From: Streblospio benedicti
Taxonomy: Eukaryota > Annelida > Polychaeta > Spionida > Spionidae
Assembly: GCA_019095985.1 (NCBI GenBank)
Contig: CM032660.1
Location: 53,486,279 to 53,550,278, forward strand
Reading direction: 5' to 3'
Length of the DNA stretch: 64,000 nt
Numbering within the stretch: position 1 is the stretch's first letter; each line of letters begins with the position of its first letter. This document shows, piece by piece, positions 63,920 to 64,000 of the stretch. The notes under the pieces were generated by a model that did not search any database, was not told the DNA's origin, and saw only the letters and a list, made by a program, of their open reading frames with translations. Both the position numbers and the translations under genes were made by a program.

Positions 63920-64000
63920 TTGATGCTCAAAATAAACGTATTTATTGAATGGAATCGCATATTACTGCTGATTATTTCCTGATCAAAAATGAGTACAGGT
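63920..64000. repeat. Start of a dispersed repeat (also at 59912-60010)
   Basis: attgatgctcaaaataaac and gaatggaatcgcatattact match the insert inside repeat B. The copy runs off the window. Confidence 0.65.

Overview
This is a eukaryotic window from an invertebrate bilaterian. GC-rich, short, phase-consistent GT-AG exons lie in AT-rich introns full of small inverted-repeat elements, tRNA-derived SINEs and decayed LINEs. Two large multi-exon genes run on the minus strand, in the same direction, about 8.8 kb apart. The recurrent tandem repeats sitting on exon-intron junctions suggest amphioxus (Branchiostoma), where I recall such minisatellites being described (Adh locus); this species guess is from memory and unproven. 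A 100-base N gap (57632-57731) shows a draft assembly, and a few coding frame breaks may be assembly indels. || Right part (46153 to beyond 64000, minus): the 3' two-thirds of a Janus kinase. Nine exons join in phase into SH2, pseudokinase (JH2, HGG catalytic loop and DPG instead of DFG), an unusually long low-complexity linker, and an intact tyrosine kinase (JH1: HRDLAARN, DFG, tandem activation-loop tyrosines). The FERM exons lie past the window edge. || Left and middle part (4593-37389, minus): about 28 exons of a roughly 1,050-residue protein with two calponin-homology-like domains, a helical middle and a long ankyrin array ending in a short proline-rich tail. The start codon has an upstream in-frame stop. 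I do not recognise a named orthologue. Nested in one of its introns, on the plus strand, is an intronless secreted cysteine-rich gene (8508-9996) with one apparent frame break. || Between the genes (37.4-46.1 kb) lie a SINE, a Mutator-like miniature element with a 9-bp target duplication, a LINE reverse-transcriptase relic and a small fossil gag-like fragment. The rest of the intronic space holds at least ten families of inverted-repeat (MITE-like) elements, several in two or more copies. || The most interesting signal is that exon edges of both genes have been copied again and again into their introns. Splice donors, splice acceptors and even the stop codon are units of tandem repeats, and three detached copies (in JAK and in the ankyrin gene) keep the protein sequence while differing mostly at synonymous positions.
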